A program made the translations under genes and the position numbers. Under the pieces are notes generated by a model. It saw only the letters and a program-made list of their open reading frames with translations. It searched no databases and was not told the origin of the DNA. Of a stretch of DNA of 64,000 nt, positions 29,937 through 39,674 are shown piece after piece. Numbering within the stretch: the first letter of the stretch is position 1; every line of letters begins with the position of its first letter. Origin of the DNA: Flectonema sp. DT1601 (Eukaryota > Euglenozoa > Diplonemea > Diplonemida > Diplonemidae); NCBI GenBank assembly GCA_964019425.1, contig OZ025822.1, positions 372,001-436,000 on the forward strand, written 5' to 3'.

Positions 29937-31409
29937 ATGGAATGGGCAGCCGACCGGTTGTCAACAGCTGACGACACCACTGATGGTAATCCGCTTCTAG
30001 GATCGAAGAGTTGTAGTTCTTGGGTTAAGTATAACATGAAATACAGAGACGTTTCATCTCCAACAAGGACGTACAATACGCATGAAAAAGCTCAACAGGA
30101 ACTAAGTAAAGTTATTGATCAAGAATACAGAGAAACAATGAGAGAAGGAAGGAAGAATCGAAGAGAAAAACGAATGATTCCACCAAACTACTCATCCAGC
30201 GTTATCGTTGATAAGATAATTCAAAATAGAAATCAAGTTCACTGTGGGAGTATGAGAACTAGTTTGGTACAGGGATTGAGAACTAACCCTGAATTGATAT
30301 CAGCAATTCAACCACCACAAGTTCTTCCACAACCTCCTCCGAGGATTCGATTATCAACCACAACCAATCCTCGTTCAGTTGCTCGAGTTTATAAAGAAAT
30401 ACCTCAACTGAAATTCAGTGCAAGAAAACTTCCGAGTGAAATGTTTATTATCGCATTTGGATATTTAAATTTTTCAGAATTGTGTCGGGCGAGTCGAGTT
30501 TGCAAATCCTGGGAAGTATCATCTACGGCAGACTGGCTGTGGAGATCTATTTCAAAGAAACACGGATCAAAAATACAACCAACAGATGACATGTCATGGA
30601 AACAAGCTTTTAGTAATCATATTAAGGGTATGAGAAGTGACTTAGATCAAGAACTCGCTGGGTTAATGACTATTGTAAAACGCTCTGATAAACTGCTTGA
30701 AGAAGCCCATGCACGCTCACGCGATGATGACATCAGCATTGAAGGTCCAAACCCAAATATTAAAAATAAAGTTGTAAACTTAGAACAGCAAGTAGAGTTT
30801 TTAAAAAGACAAGTCGCAACTGCCCATCAATTCCAATCTACCATCCAATTTAGTAGAAAAGAACAACAGGAAGAATGTTCAAAACTAAACATCAGATTAA
30901 CTGACGTGAGGGATACTTTAACTCTTCTAAAAACAACTGAAAACAGAAAAGCTTTTGCGACTGAATTTCAAAAAAGAGTAATCAGAACTTGTTTTTCAAA
31001 CACACCACAATCAGCGCTTCCGATAGCGATAATGAGGGGAACAGATACGTTTGGTCAAATGGAGTTGTTGTCTTTTACGATTCCATCTGGAGGTCATCCA
31101 TGGTCAAGTAACTGGTGTGAATTTAAAAGATTATTTCCTCTAAATGATAGTTGGCACTCATTATTAAATATTTTAACAGCAGCACCAGATCCGAATTCAA
31201 TTGGTCCTGTTCGAAGTGTGGGAGATCAACCGTCATCGTCATCATCATCATCATCGTCACTGACTGAGAATACATATTCACAGTTGAGATTACCCTTCCC
31301 AAAGGGATCTAAATATGATACGTTAATACGCATGATGTCTGATATGATCCAAACAAGTCCTCGGGATTTACTCGCATCACTTACTCCACAAGGAGGACAT
31401 CAGTCTTAA
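29937..31409 (+). CDS. F-box protein
   Basis: From the ATG at 29937 the protein has 490 residues. Residues about 165-208 form an F-box (LPSEMFIIAFGYLNFSELCR, ASRVCKSW, then ADWLWRSISKKH), the Skp1-binding helix set of SCF ubiquitin ligases. Residues about 275-335 form a coiled coil. Residues about 340-490 carry FGQMELLSFTIPSG and a Ser run, and would be the substrate-binding part, but I do not recognise the fold. The N-terminal 150 residues contain a basic segment (REGRKNRREKRMIPP). F-box proteins select substrates for ubiquitylation, and the partner is unknown. An acceptor-like CAACAG ends at 29915. Confidence 0.8.
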   Translation: MEWAADRLSTADDTTDGNPLLGSKSCSSWVKYNMKYRDVSSPTRTYNTHEKAQQELSKVIDQEYRETMREGRKNRREKRMIPPNYSSSVIVDKIIQNRNQVHCGSMRTSLVQGLRTNPELISAIQPPQVLPQPPPRIRLSTTTNPRSVARVYKEIPQLKFSARKLPSEMFIIAFGYLNFSELCRASRVCKSWEVSSTADWLWRSISKKHGSKIQPTDDMSWKQAFSNHIKGMRSDLDQELAGLMTIVKRSDKLLEEAHARSRDDDISIEGPNPNIKNKVVNLEQQVEFLKRQVATAHQFQSTIQFSRKEQQEECSKLNIRLTDVRDTLTLLKTTENRKAFATEFQKRVIRTCFSNTPQSALPIAIMRGTDTFGQMELLSFTIPSGGHPWSSNWCEFKRLFPLNDSWHSLLNILTAAPDPNSIGPVRSVGDQPSSSSSSSSSLTENTYSQLRLPFPKGSKYDTLIRMMSDMIQTSPRDLLASLTPQGGHQS

Positions 31410-31782
31410 AAAAAAAAAAAAAACATTTTTACACTTTACGAGGGAGTGCTTTACAGCTTTATCCTGATTCCAGATTAATTTTAGTCGGAGAAGAAACCAT
31501 TCATAGTCTTGTGATGTATTTTCCCCCCAGTGCGACAGGATTTCTGTCTGCGATCAATAAAATGTAACGTATGCACCTGAATGGTTTTCTTCTTCTTTTT
31601 CTTTCTTTCTTAAATTCTTTCTAAATTGGTATTATAAGTTTATACTATAATATTTTATTAAAAAAAATAGCAGACATGTGAAGAAGGTTGATGGCAGGAG
31701 TTGTTTTTCTATAATGTTATATTACGATTAAATAAAGAAAATCACATTTTTTTTTTTTAAAATTCAGACCTCTTTAAACAAC
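31410..31782. other. Short spacer with structured repeat
   Basis: Apart from structured repeat copy 3 (31483-31588) the spacer is AT-rich. The acceptor TTTTAAAATTCAG ends at 31767, 15 bases before the next ATG. Confidence 0.65.
31483..31588 (+). ncRNA. Candidate structured RNA/fold-back repeat, copy 3 of 3
   Basis: It shares GTCGGAGAAGAAAC, TATTTTCCCC, GTGCGACAGGATTT and TGTCTGCGATCAA with copies 1 and 2. The outer stem here is AAACCATTCA (31494-31503) with TGAATGGTTT (31578-31587). The T-G pair of the other copies is replaced by a C-G pair, so the stem is kept by compensation. The inner hairpin is GACAG-GATTT-CTGTC. The 5' CCGAC arm seen in copies 1 and 2 is missing. It lies 73 bases after the F-box stop. 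Confidence 0.55.
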
Positions 31783-33117
31783 ATGGCTGCTGTGAAGGAC
31801 AGCGCCGCAGCCCAGCAGGCTGGAATTCTCGCAAGCATGGCGCGGGCTCATGAGAAAATGCTTCGAGAAATTTATTTTCAAAAACTTCAGCGTAAAAAGA
31901 ATGAAAAAACCGCAGAGGAAAACAAAAACCTTCTCAAACGGATAAAAGAGTTGGAGGCTGGTGGAATAACTGAAAATGACAACAGCAAGACTGCTGAGCT
32001 TGAAGAGAAGGTGAAATCACTAACACAAGAGAATTCAAAATTAAAAGCAGCTGCTGCATCCAATGGTAAAGACGGCAATTTGGCTGAAGAAAATGAACAA
32101 CTTCGAGAAAAGATTAAAAAACTTCAAAGTAACGAAGAACTCAAAGCCGTCACTGCTCGTAATAAAATGTTAGAAGTTGAGAACATGAGGATGGAGAGGA
32201 AGATTCATGAGATGGGGGGAATCGAAGTGCCAACTGGAAGATCAATTCAACCGACACAACAAAGAACAGTTCGACTTTCATCAGAAGAAAGAATTATGGG
32301 ACTTGAGAATAGAATTTCAGACTTAGAACACCTTGAACAATTATCACCTCGTGTCAGGGGGAGTTCTCCAATCCGTGACAGACAACATTCTCAAAGCCCT
32401 CGTCTTCATGATATGACGAGCAGTAATTTCTTTACTGTCAGAGTTGCTTGTGATGTTCACGGAAAGAAGTTTAACGTCAGATTCTCCTTTCCATCAATTC
32501 CAACGATGGGAATATTAATAAACACCGTCAACTCTTATTATGATTCTATCGCTAGGGTGTCTCATCCCCCAGGATGTCCAACAGTTCCATTTTCATTAGC
32601 AGCATTGCAAGTGTTCGATTCAATGCAGCAGAGATGGGTTGATTTAAACGATCCTTTTATGATTACAACTGATGCGCAATTATTTTGTTTTCAACAGGCT
32701 TCGGTTTGGCATCCAGATAGACCTGGGACTATCCCTGCTGCTGAGGATGTGATTACATGGTCATCAACACCCGGATCACCTAAGAGGGCAGTTCCAATAT
32801 CAGAGCCTCCATCTTTATCTGTTATGATTGTTTCTGTATTTAGAGACCTTGACATATCAGGGACTGGTCATGTTAGATTTCAAGATTTAAGAGATGGTAT
32901 GACTCGTTACTGTATGGAATTAGCGACCATCAACTCGATTGATTTGTTTAAGAAAATTGATCGTAAAAATGACGGGATCATTACATACGATGAGTGGATG
33001 GCATTCGCACGAGACAAGCCTCGTTTTATTGAAGCAATGTATTGCAAGGCTCTCGATAGTAAGGATGATGGTCATCAATTTGATGTTTCCTCACCTGTAC
33101 TGAGAAAGTATTACTAA
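31783..33117 (+). CDS. BILBO1-like domain protein with coiled coil and EF-hands
   Basis: The protein has 444 residues. Residues about 25-150 form a coiled coil. Residues about 210-320 (FTVRVACDVHGKKFNVRFSF...LQVFDSMQQRWVDL...LFCFQQASVWHPD) closely follow the N-terminal domain of kinetoplastid BILBO1 (FLVQVAADIFNNKVNFELSF...IKMYDEELNKWVDL...LYVFQPPNEWH). BILBO1 builds the collar around the flagellar pocket. Two EF-hand units follow at about 350-420: DLDISGTGHVRFQDL and KIDRKNDGIITYDEW, the second with a complete calcium loop. Domain order differs from BILBO1 (coiled coil first, then the globular domain, then EF-hands), so I call it BILBO1-like, probably flagellar or basal-body. A short leader of 15 bases follows the acceptor AATTCAG. 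Confidence 0.72.
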   Translation: MAAVKDSAAAQQAGILASMARAHEKMLREIYFQKLQRKKNEKTAEENKNLLKRIKELEAGGITENDNSKTAELEEKVKSLTQENSKLKAAAASNGKDGNLAEENEQLREKIKKLQSNEELKAVTARNKMLEVENMRMERKIHEMGGIEVPTGRSIQPTQQRTVRLSSEERIMGLENRISDLEHLEQLSPRVRGSSPIRDRQHSQSPRLHDMTSSNFFTVRVACDVHGKKFNVRFSFPSIPTMGILINTVNSYYDSIARVSHPPGCPTVPFSLAALQVFDSMQQRWVDLNDPFMITTDAQLFCFQQASVWHPDRPGTIPAAEDVITWSSTPGSPKRAVPISEPPSLSVMIVSVFRDLDISGTGHVRFQDLRDGMTRYCMELATINSIDLFKKIDRKNDGIITYDEWMAFARDKPRFIEAMYCKALDSKDDGHQFDVSSPVLRKYY

Positions 33118-33202
33118 TTTCGCAATGTATTCGGATGAAAAAAAAAAAAAAAAAAAACTTGTTGGACTTCACAGAACAGTTTTTTTTTTTTTTTTTTTTT
33201 TT

Positions 33203-33281
33203 CGCCGAAGCGAAGATGCCGGGAAGAAACCACATGCTAGTACAGTTCTTTTACTTTTCTTTGTCTGCTGGAATTCTATCT
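33203..33281 (+). repeat. Dispersed repeat family C, short copy
   Basis: It begins CGCCGAAGCG after a T run of over 20 bases and ends with a block (ATGCTAGTACAGTTCTTTTA, then CTTTTCTTTGTCTGCTGGAA and TTCTATCT) that is identical on the minus strand of 56386-56593. The 56.5 kb copy has about 130 additional bases between the two blocks, so this copy is internally deleted. Confidence 0.85.
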
Positions 33282-33334
33282 GAGAAAACCGGTAGTCTTT
33301 AAAATTGTAAGCCAAGTACAAGTTGTTTTTTTTG

Positions 33335-33477
33335 CTCCGACAAAGTCGGAGAAGAAACTATTCAGATAAAGAGCCGTTTTATTTATTATTGTCAAAATGT
33401 TATCTGTTTTCCCCGTGCGCCAGTAATACTGTCTGCGATCAACAAAAAATATAAGGCTGCTTATCTGAATGGTTTTT
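33335..33477 (+). ncRNA. Candidate structured RNA/fold-back repeat, copy 2 of 3
   Basis: This is the most complete copy. The 5' hairpin CTCCGAC-AAA-GTCGGAG is at 33335-33351. The outer stem pairs AAACTATTCAGAT (33355-33367) with ATCTGAATGGTTT (33463-33475). The inner stem is AGCC with GGCT, where copy 1 has ACC with GGT. The core TTTTCCCCGTGCG is shared, and the small hairpin is CAG-TAATA-CTG. The strand is the same as for the genes and the other copies. It abuts family C, but neither interrupts the other. Confidence 0.6.
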
Positions 33478-33918
33478 AAATTGTATTTTTTTTCCTTCTT
33501 TCTTTCCGTATTAAAAAAAAATCGTTCCCTTCCCACACACCACTTTTTTTTATGTAGGTAACGGAGAAAGTCCATTTTTTTTTTTTTTTTTTTTTCATTT
33601 GTTTGTACTTTCTGTTTGTAATCTCCAGTGGTACTCTTACTGCTTTGTTTTTCTTTGGACCACAGCAATAAAAAAAAAAAGTAAAAAAATAAATACTGTA
33701 AAAAAAAGAGGAATATTTCCTTATGAGATTAATTCCTTTACGGTTTTTTTTTTTTAATTTTTTTTTTAAAAAAAAAATAATTAAAAAATTTTAATTATTT
33801 GAATTAAAAATATTGTAAAATGGGGTGTTTTTTTTTTTTTTTCTTTTTTTCCGTTCTTCAAAAAAAAAATTATGTTATTTTTTTTATTTTATTTTTAGTA
33901 TGTAAAAAAAAAAAAAAT

Positions 33919-35301
33919 ATGGATTCCACGTATTATGAGATTGCTCAAATATTAGACAACTGTCCGCTGATTATCCCAGACTCATACCTTCCTAGAGATG
34001 TGGTAGTTGGAGCTTCTCACTTTAGATCAAAAGATAAAACAGAAGAGAAATGTAATATGATTGACGTTGAGAAGGAGGTTGAAGGTCTTGAAGATGCCAG
34101 AAAAGAACTTGAACAGCTTGAAAATATTAAATTAATAGTGACAATGATTGATAATAAGGATGAGAAAAATAATTTAAATGACATCGAAAAGCTTCTAAGT
34201 AAAGTAACCGATCCAAACATAGCATCCATCTTGACAGAGAAATTTAGAAGCACAAACACCCAAATCAATAACGACGTTATAAAATGGGAGGAATATTCAA
34301 CAGTAAAACAAAAAGTGTCGAAAAAATTTTATTATGACGGGATGGTCCAACAGATAACGACGGCATATCAAAAAATTACATCAAATCCGCAAATTTACAA
34401 CAAAAGCATCACCAGCACTTCTATTACATACCCTTCTAAGTTACCGAAAATTGCTTCTCTGCAGACCAATCCACATGTTTTTCCATCGTGTTCGGTATCA
34501 AAGGTAATCGTGGAGTTCATTTTAATTTTGTACGACATCAGCCTCGATGGATGTTTCAAGGATTGCGGTGATATTTTCGACAGCTCCATGAGGTCATTAA
34601 TGATTTTGTATCCCGCATTGACCCCCGTAATTATATCAAAGTCAGATTTAAATCCATCGTTGGCTTTAAGACATGCAACGAATTTATTATATGTTGGAGT
34701 TCATTGCCGTATAATACAAGAAATGTTGTCGAATGACTTTACTAAAGAAATTAGTGTGATTCAGAATGAATGTAGTATGGCTATTAAAAGTTGTATGAGT
34801 GATGTGACACAACGTGTTAGAAGTCAACTGCGAGCAACAAAGGAAATGATAGAATTGAGTCGGAATGATAGAATATCATTGTTTCGAAGGGGAGTGTATT
34901 CAGTGGTTGAGGAGTTCAGCAACGTTCGTGAGAGTTTTCGAACTATCACTCCATTTCCTCTTTACAAAAAATTAATTTCAGAGGTGTGTAGTATTATTTT
35001 ATACTGGTCTTGCGAAACGGTTTCTTCAATGAAAAACTTATCCTCGTCAGACTGCTCTGAGCTGCTCGAAGTGCTAGTCCACTTTCAAACATTTGAAGGT
35101 TGGTTTATGACTTCTTCTGATGACTTGTCAGCTATTAATGAGGCATCCATCGCTGCTCGTGAAGCTTGTGATGCATTTTTATCATACGATGAGCTGATTA
35201 TGTTCCTTTCTAACGTTATAAATGGAACTCAGAAAAGTGATAGCCACTCATCGGAGTTAACCTCACTGATATCAGCATTTAGCAGAATCAGGGTCACATA
35301 G
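33919..35301 (+). CDS. ZW10: ZW10 homologue (RZZ/NRZ tethering subunit)
   Basis: From the ATG at 33919 the protein has 460 residues, shorter than animal ZW10 (about 780). The C-terminal half follows ZW10 block by block: VSKVIVEFILILYDISLDGC with DIFDSSMRSLMILYP; then PSLALRHATNLLYVGVH, matching the LPHAAAVFHNDCLYLSHHL block; then LYKKLISEVCSIILYWSCET and MKNLSSSDCSELLEVLVHF, matching the ALEDIS block; and a final LSYDELIMFL helix pair. The N-terminus is coiled coil. ZW10 works in ER-Golgi tethering (NRZ/Dsl1) and, in animals, the kinetochore RZZ complex. In protists the tethering role is the likelier one. An upstream in-frame ATG at 33820 gives only homopolymer-coded residues and lies before the TTTTTAG acceptor (33898), so I reject it. 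Confidence 0.72.
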   Translation: MDSTYYEIAQILDNCPLIIPDSYLPRDVVVGASHFRSKDKTEEKCNMIDVEKEVEGLEDARKELEQLENIKLIVTMIDNKDEKNNLNDIEKLLSKVTDPNIASILTEKFRSTNTQINNDVIKWEEYSTVKQKVSKKFYYDGMVQQITTAYQKITSNPQIYNKSITSTSITYPSKLPKIASLQTNPHVFPSCSVSKVIVEFILILYDISLDGCFKDCGDIFDSSMRSLMILYPALTPVIISKSDLNPSLALRHATNLLYVGVHCRIIQEMLSNDFTKEISVIQNECSMAIKSCMSDVTQRVRSQLRATKEMIELSRNDRISLFRRGVYSVVEEFSNVRESFRTITPFPLYKKLISEVCSIILYWSCETVSSMKNLSSSDCSELLEVLVHFQTFEGWFMTSSDDLSAINEASIAAREACDAFLSYDELIMFLSNVINGTQKSDSHSSELTSLISAFSRIRVT

Positions 35302-35546
35302 AAAGGTTACAATACAAAACACGGTTTATTTTTTTTGGATTTTTTAAAGGATTTTTTTTTTTTTTTTCATTCCCCTCCAGCATATATGGGATTTTATCGA
35401 TAGCAACTGTTGGTCTCTTTTCATTGTTGGAGTCAGGTTTGGCCGAACCCCGATATTCGTTTTAACCAGTTTCAAGTTGCTTTATATTTAATCATAAGTA
35501 TCAAGTTATTCTCCAGATTTTCTGCAATAAAAATAATAAAATAATA

Positions 35547-37673
35547 ATGTCAGACGATGCTGATCAACTTCTCAATATGATTGGTCTCTTTGATGAAGAT
35601 GATATCGGGGGTGACGGTGGAGGAGGTTCGTACGATCCCATCCCACCACCATCAGAGTTACAATATTCAAATACAAATTCAGTTCCGAATTTATTTGGAT
35701 CAAGTCATAATGAAGACACTCACCGATATTCAGCTCTGAGTTCAGTTTGGAAGGAACCAGTTTCTGGATTCGTTCTAAAACGAAAAAGTGATAATTCACT
35801 TGAAGAGCTAATCGAGTCAATGAAATACTATTCTCTCTCTGATATGAGTAGCTCATCACACTTATTAAGACAAGAAGGATCTAGTGAGTGGATGGCTATT
35901 GGTGTCGTCACCAGTAAATCTCAATTAGAGAGATCAAAAAAAGGAAATTCATTCGTTAAAATATCACTCTCAGATCTCGACAAGACTGAATGTCTATTAA
36001 TGTTATTTGATCAAGCATTTGAACAACATTACAGAAGAATTGATGTGGGGACAGTTATTGTTGTCGTCTCTCCCAACATATTGGATGAACAGCCGGGGGG
36101 TAGCTTTAACAGAATAGCGTTAACGGTCTCATCGCCTGGTAGTATTTTAATTTTGGGAAATTCAGCGGAAATTTCACATTGTAAAGGCACTACTAAGAGT
36201 GGGATATCATGTACGATGCATGTAAACTTAACTAAACATGGTGGTTATTGTAAATATCATTTATCTCAAGCAACTCGTGTCGCGGATTCTAACATACGAA
36301 AAGCAAAAGGAATTACTGCTCCTCCCAAAAGACCTCCGATGACGGTGCTGTCAACTCCTATACCAACCAATTCTCTTTGCTCGTTTGCGACAAAAAGACC
36401 AGCTGCAGCGCCTGCGTACAGCAACAGCAGTGTTGCTAAACCACATATTCAGCAGACTACTAGTTTGCAGGTTATGGTTCCTGGTAGTTTTAGAATGCCT
36501 CCATCGTTTCCGGGGATTACTTCACCTCTTCCTGAACTTAGAAAATTTGAACTTGAATACGAGATGTGGAGAGGGAAGTACAGTGAAGCGCTAGCAGAAC
36601 AACGTCGGCAGCAGAAAATTAAGAAATCGAATTCAACAAATAAACTGCCATCAAATCCTAGCTCACAAATCACATCGAGCGTTAAGAAATCACCAAATCA
36701 GATGATGAACCAAAAGACGGCTTCAAATCGCTTTTCTGCTCCCCAAATACAAACAGCGGTGTCAAGAACAACCGTCAACGACATGCCAGCTGGCAGAGAA
36801 GTTCCTAATTTGGCTGCAGCACTAGCAAATGGTCGTCAACGTGCTCCAATCTCAAGCGTCGAATTAGCAGCGAAACAAAAATCCATTTCATCGAAATCTC
36901 GTTATAGTACTCCACAAGGTGACGGGTCACAGATAGCTTCAGTACAAAGTTCTAAGAGTCAACCAACTGTTTCTTCACAGAAATCTGTGTGCACTTCGCA
37001 GATACCGTCGGCTTCGAATTCTAAAAATACATCACGTCTGGTGGGAACTGTTTCTTCATCACAAATACCATCATCACAAAGTTCAAAGGGATTATCGCAA
37101 AGCCCACAACGACCTGTTGGTATGCCAAGCTACTCTGAGCAGATGGAAGCTTTGAGAGCTGGCAAGAAACCAACCATACCTTCGGAAAAACAAAAACGAA
37201 AAGCTGAAACACCCCCACCAGATCAACCTGAAAAACGACTACAGCTCTCAGCAGAGTTGCAGGCAGCTGTTCACGTAGACAGGACTGAGCGTACGAAGAG
37301 TATATTAGAAAGTATCTCTGAGAAGGAAGAGATAATAGAAGAAATGTCAGCTGTTAAAGAAACCCTCGTCACTGCATTCAAGTGTCTGAAGTGTAATATA
37401 TATCATCAAGCTAAAGAGAATTGTTGCTCCAAATCAAATCCTCCACATCCTCTTACTCGTTGCACGGATGTTCCAAAAAGATTTTGGCAATGCAATTCTT
37501 GTAGGTGTCGAATGCATGTTATCAGTCCAGCGAGAATGCGGCCGCAGACCCCCTGTAAGTGCTCAGCTATGTCATGGTCTCAAGTTGGTATGTCTCGAGA
37601 GTCACATCAATCGGCTCTGTCGAAAATGACAGCCACTGGTGATGATAAATTCATTCGAAATCCTTATGGATGA
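35547..37673 (+). CDS. MCM10: MCM10 DNA replication factor
   Basis: The protein has 708 residues. After an acidic/Ser-rich N-terminus, residues about 100-205 form the MCM10 OB-fold (EWMAIGVVTSKSQLERSKKG, FVKISLSDLDKTECLLMLF). The signature CCCH finger follows at about 211-237: C-x9-C-x11-C-x2-H, in HCKGTTKSGISC...GGYCKYH. A long Ser/Gln-rich linker ends in the C-terminal zinc ribbon pair (CLKCNIYHQAKENC..., KRFWQCNSCRCRMHV, then PCKC) that marks eukaryotic MCM10. It loads and activates the CMG helicase and recruits polymerase alpha-primase. The start is set by the acceptor TTATTCTCCAG ending at 35516, 30 bases upstream. It looks complete. Confidence 0.93.
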   Translation: MSDDADQLLNMIGLFDEDDIGGDGGGGSYDPIPPPSELQYSNTNSVPNLFGSSHNEDTHRYSALSSVWKEPVSGFVLKRKSDNSLEELIESMKYYSLSDMSSSSHLLRQEGSSEWMAIGVVTSKSQLERSKKGNSFVKISLSDLDKTECLLMLFDQAFEQHYRRIDVGTVIVVVSPNILDEQPGGSFNRIALTVSSPGSILILGNSAEISHCKGTTKSGISCTMHVNLTKHGGYCKYHLSQATRVADSNIRKAKGITAPPKRPPMTVLSTPIPTNSLCSFATKRPAAAPAYSNSSVAKPHIQQTTSLQVMVPGSFRMPPSFPGITSPLPELRKFELEYEMWRGKYSEALAEQRRQQKIKKSNSTNKLPSNPSSQITSSVKKSPNQMMNQKTASNRFSAPQIQTAVSRTTVNDMPAGREVPNLAAALANGRQRAPISSVELAAKQKSISSKSRYSTPQGDGSQIASVQSSKSQPTVSSQKSVCTSQIPSASNSKNTSRLVGTVSSSQIPSSQSSKGLSQSPQRPVGMPSYSEQMEALRAGKKPTIPSEKQKRKAETPPPDQPEKRLQLSAELQAAVHVDRTERTKSILESISEKEEIIEEMSAVKETLVTAFKCLKCNIYHQAKENCCSKSNPPHPLTRCTDVPKRFWQCNSCRCRMHVISPARMRPQTPCKCSAMSWSQVGMSRESHQSALSKMTATGDDKFIRNPYG

Positions 37674-37942
37674 GTACTACATTAACAAATAAACCAACGA
37701 TTAAACTTGTATTAAATAAAACCGGCAAAAAAGTTCTTTGCTCGGAAAAAAAAAATATCATCAAATTCCTCTCATGGCTGTTCGGTATCTTTCGATACCA
37801 AGCCGGAAAAAAAAAAAAAAAAAAAAAAAAAGAGAATTTTTAGATTCTTTTTGTATTGTTATAAAATTGTAGTATTTTTTTTTTTTTCTTTTAAGAAAAA
37901 GTATCTCAACATTTTTTTTTATAAAACAGTGGGAATAATAGT

Positions 37943-38621
37943 ATGGAGATAACCGTCGTTAACACAGAGTGTAATGAATCGTATTCCGTTAGTAGAACTC
38001 CTGAAGACACACTCGAAACTTTTACAAAACAAATAGGTCAGGAACTTAACATCAAATATTTCAGATTACTTCAAAATTGTGAAGAATTAGATGATTCAGC
38101 ATTTAGTGTTTTAATGGACGGTGATGAAGTAGAAGTCGAAATATCCAACAGCGGGGTTGCCACTCTAACAATCGAACAATCAAATTATGAAGCAACCGTA
38201 AACGGTTTGAGAGATTGCATACGACAGGGTAAGTTTAAATTAATTTCATGTTTCATGGAAGCCGATGTGTATTCATCTGATTGTGTTATTACGGCAGTTC
38301 GTTATGGAAAATCAAAAATAGTTAATCTGCTTCTTGCGTATCAACCAAGAGATGTAAACATTCAAGATTGGGGTGGTAACACACCTTTAGTCATAGCAAC
38401 GCAACGTTCTTATAAAAGAACAGTTGAGGTACTATTGAAAAGGGGTGCTGATCCAACCATATGCAATGATCAAGGTGTGTCATAAAAAGTGAAAATGATC
38501 TCGGCTCTTAACCTGAAAACAAACACCAACAGGTACCTGCCCAGCAGATATCGCGAAGAGGGCTGGTGATAAAGTGATTTATCGCATGTTAGAAAAATAT
38601 ACGAATAGCTACCAACCATGA
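37943..38621 (+). CDS. Ubiquitin-like/ankyrin protein, two exons
   Basis: Exon 1 is 37943-38474. A 58-base intron (38475-38532; GTGTGT...ACCAACAG) is followed by exon 2 at 38533-38621. The product is 206 residues. Residues about 1-72 have a ubiquitin-like strand/helix pattern (ITVVNTECNESYSV...TLETFTKQIGQEL...FRLLQNCEEL...GDEVEVEIS). Residues about 80-205 carry four ankyrin units, the last completed only through exon 2 (NDQGTCPADIAKRAGDKVIY), which confirms the splice. Without splicing the frame ends at GVS. It is probably a ubiquitin-pathway or scaffold adaptor. The gene at 53305 begins with a similar ubiquitin-like region. The acceptor AAAACAG ends at 37929, 13 bases before the ATG. Confidence 0.82.
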
Positions 38622-38905
38622 TGTGGATGGTATACCTTTTGACATTTCTTAACGTAAAGAAAAAAAAAACTATTACACTTCTTGTTCCATACTGCGAAAA
38701 AAAAATAAAAAATAAAAAGCTGTTACACAATTCGACTGTTTTATTACGGATTTCTGTCGTCAGCCAATCCATTGTTCGATACTATTTTTTTTTTTTTTTT
38801 TTTGCCAATATTGTTTTCGGATTTCTTGTCTCTAGATTCTGAGGTTTTTGATTTACCCTTTATTCTTTTTGTCAGGACCTCTTTTTTTAATTATATATTT
38901 ACAAC

Positions 38906-39251
38906 ATGCCTATCACAGCAGAACAGCTAACAGTCACGATCAAGGAAAAGATCTCAAACGTGACTCACGTTGAGGTGAAGGACGTCGGTGGTGGTTGTGG
39001 TTCAAAATTCGAAGTATGTTAAGTGGGTACTTTAGTTTCTTTTAGAAAAAAAAAAAAAAAAAAAAAAAAAACACGATAAACAACAACAGGCATTTATCGT
39101 TTCTGAAGCCTTTGAAGGTCTTAAGTTGTTGCAAAGACAACGGATGGTAAACTCTGCAATAGAAGAAGAGATGAAGGAAATCCATGCATTCATATTCAAG
39201 AAAACTATTACTCCAAAACAATACGAGGAATGGCAAAAAACTAACCAGTAG
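38906..39251 (+). CDS. BOLA2: BolA-family protein (BOLA2 type), two exons
   Basis: Exon 1 is 38906-39013 (36 codons) and exon 2 is 39090-39251, split by a 76-base intron (39014-39089) with GTATGT donor and AACAACAG acceptor. The spliced product has 89 residues and matches the cytosolic BolA2 family: HVEVKDVGGGCGSKFE in the first exon, then FIVSEAFEGLKLLQRQRMVN, EIHAFIFKKTITPKQYEEW in the second. The invariant Cys of BolA2 (CGSKF) and the C-terminal His (IHAF) are the [2Fe-2S] ligands shared with monothiol glutaredoxins. BolA2-Grx3 complexes handle cytosolic iron delivery and iron sensing. The leader acceptor TTTTTGTCAG ends at 38875. The gene is too short and interrupted to appear as a long single open frame. 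Confidence 0.92.
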
Positions 39252-39363
39252 TTGAATTCTACTTGCCGTGGAAGTCGGAAAACAACATCTGTGGCACTTC
39301 TCGGTCCTAAGAAATCTCGTTTATTATTGCCAAATGGCCGTGGTTGTTTCAAAAAAACCATAG

Positions 39364-39396
<33 letters not shown>

Positions 39397-39674
39397 GTTG
39401 CCTGTTTTTCTCACCTGCAGGCAAAATCGACGGTTTCTAAGAGAGTGTTTTTTCTTACCGGGCAACGTTCTTATATGAAGGTAAAAAAAGAATGTTTGGC
39501 GGCACACGAAATCCCTTCTAGCTCTGACAGACTGACTGTGGATTATGTTTTCAGTGCGCGCAAAACTTCGCACGTTCTTTTTTTTTTTTTTTTTTTTTTT
39601 CATTCTCTCAATAGTATCATCACCGAAAGTACAATTTCATTCCCAACACAGGCTTTTGTTAAATTTAAAAAAAA
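39252..39674. other. Spacer
   Basis: Two T runs of more than 20 bases (about 39367-39396 and 39579-39600) bracket non-coding sequence. Short open frames on both strands are products of these runs. The acceptor-like CCCAACACAG ends at 39651. Confidence 0.6.

Larger units (their letters stand above)
33118..33918. other. Spacer holding two repeat families
   Basis: After the stop at 33117 come A and T runs, family-C repeat (33203-33281), then structured repeat copy 2 (33335-33477), then more homopolymers. The next gene's acceptor TTATTTTTAG ends at 33898. No gene is called. Confidence 0.65.
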
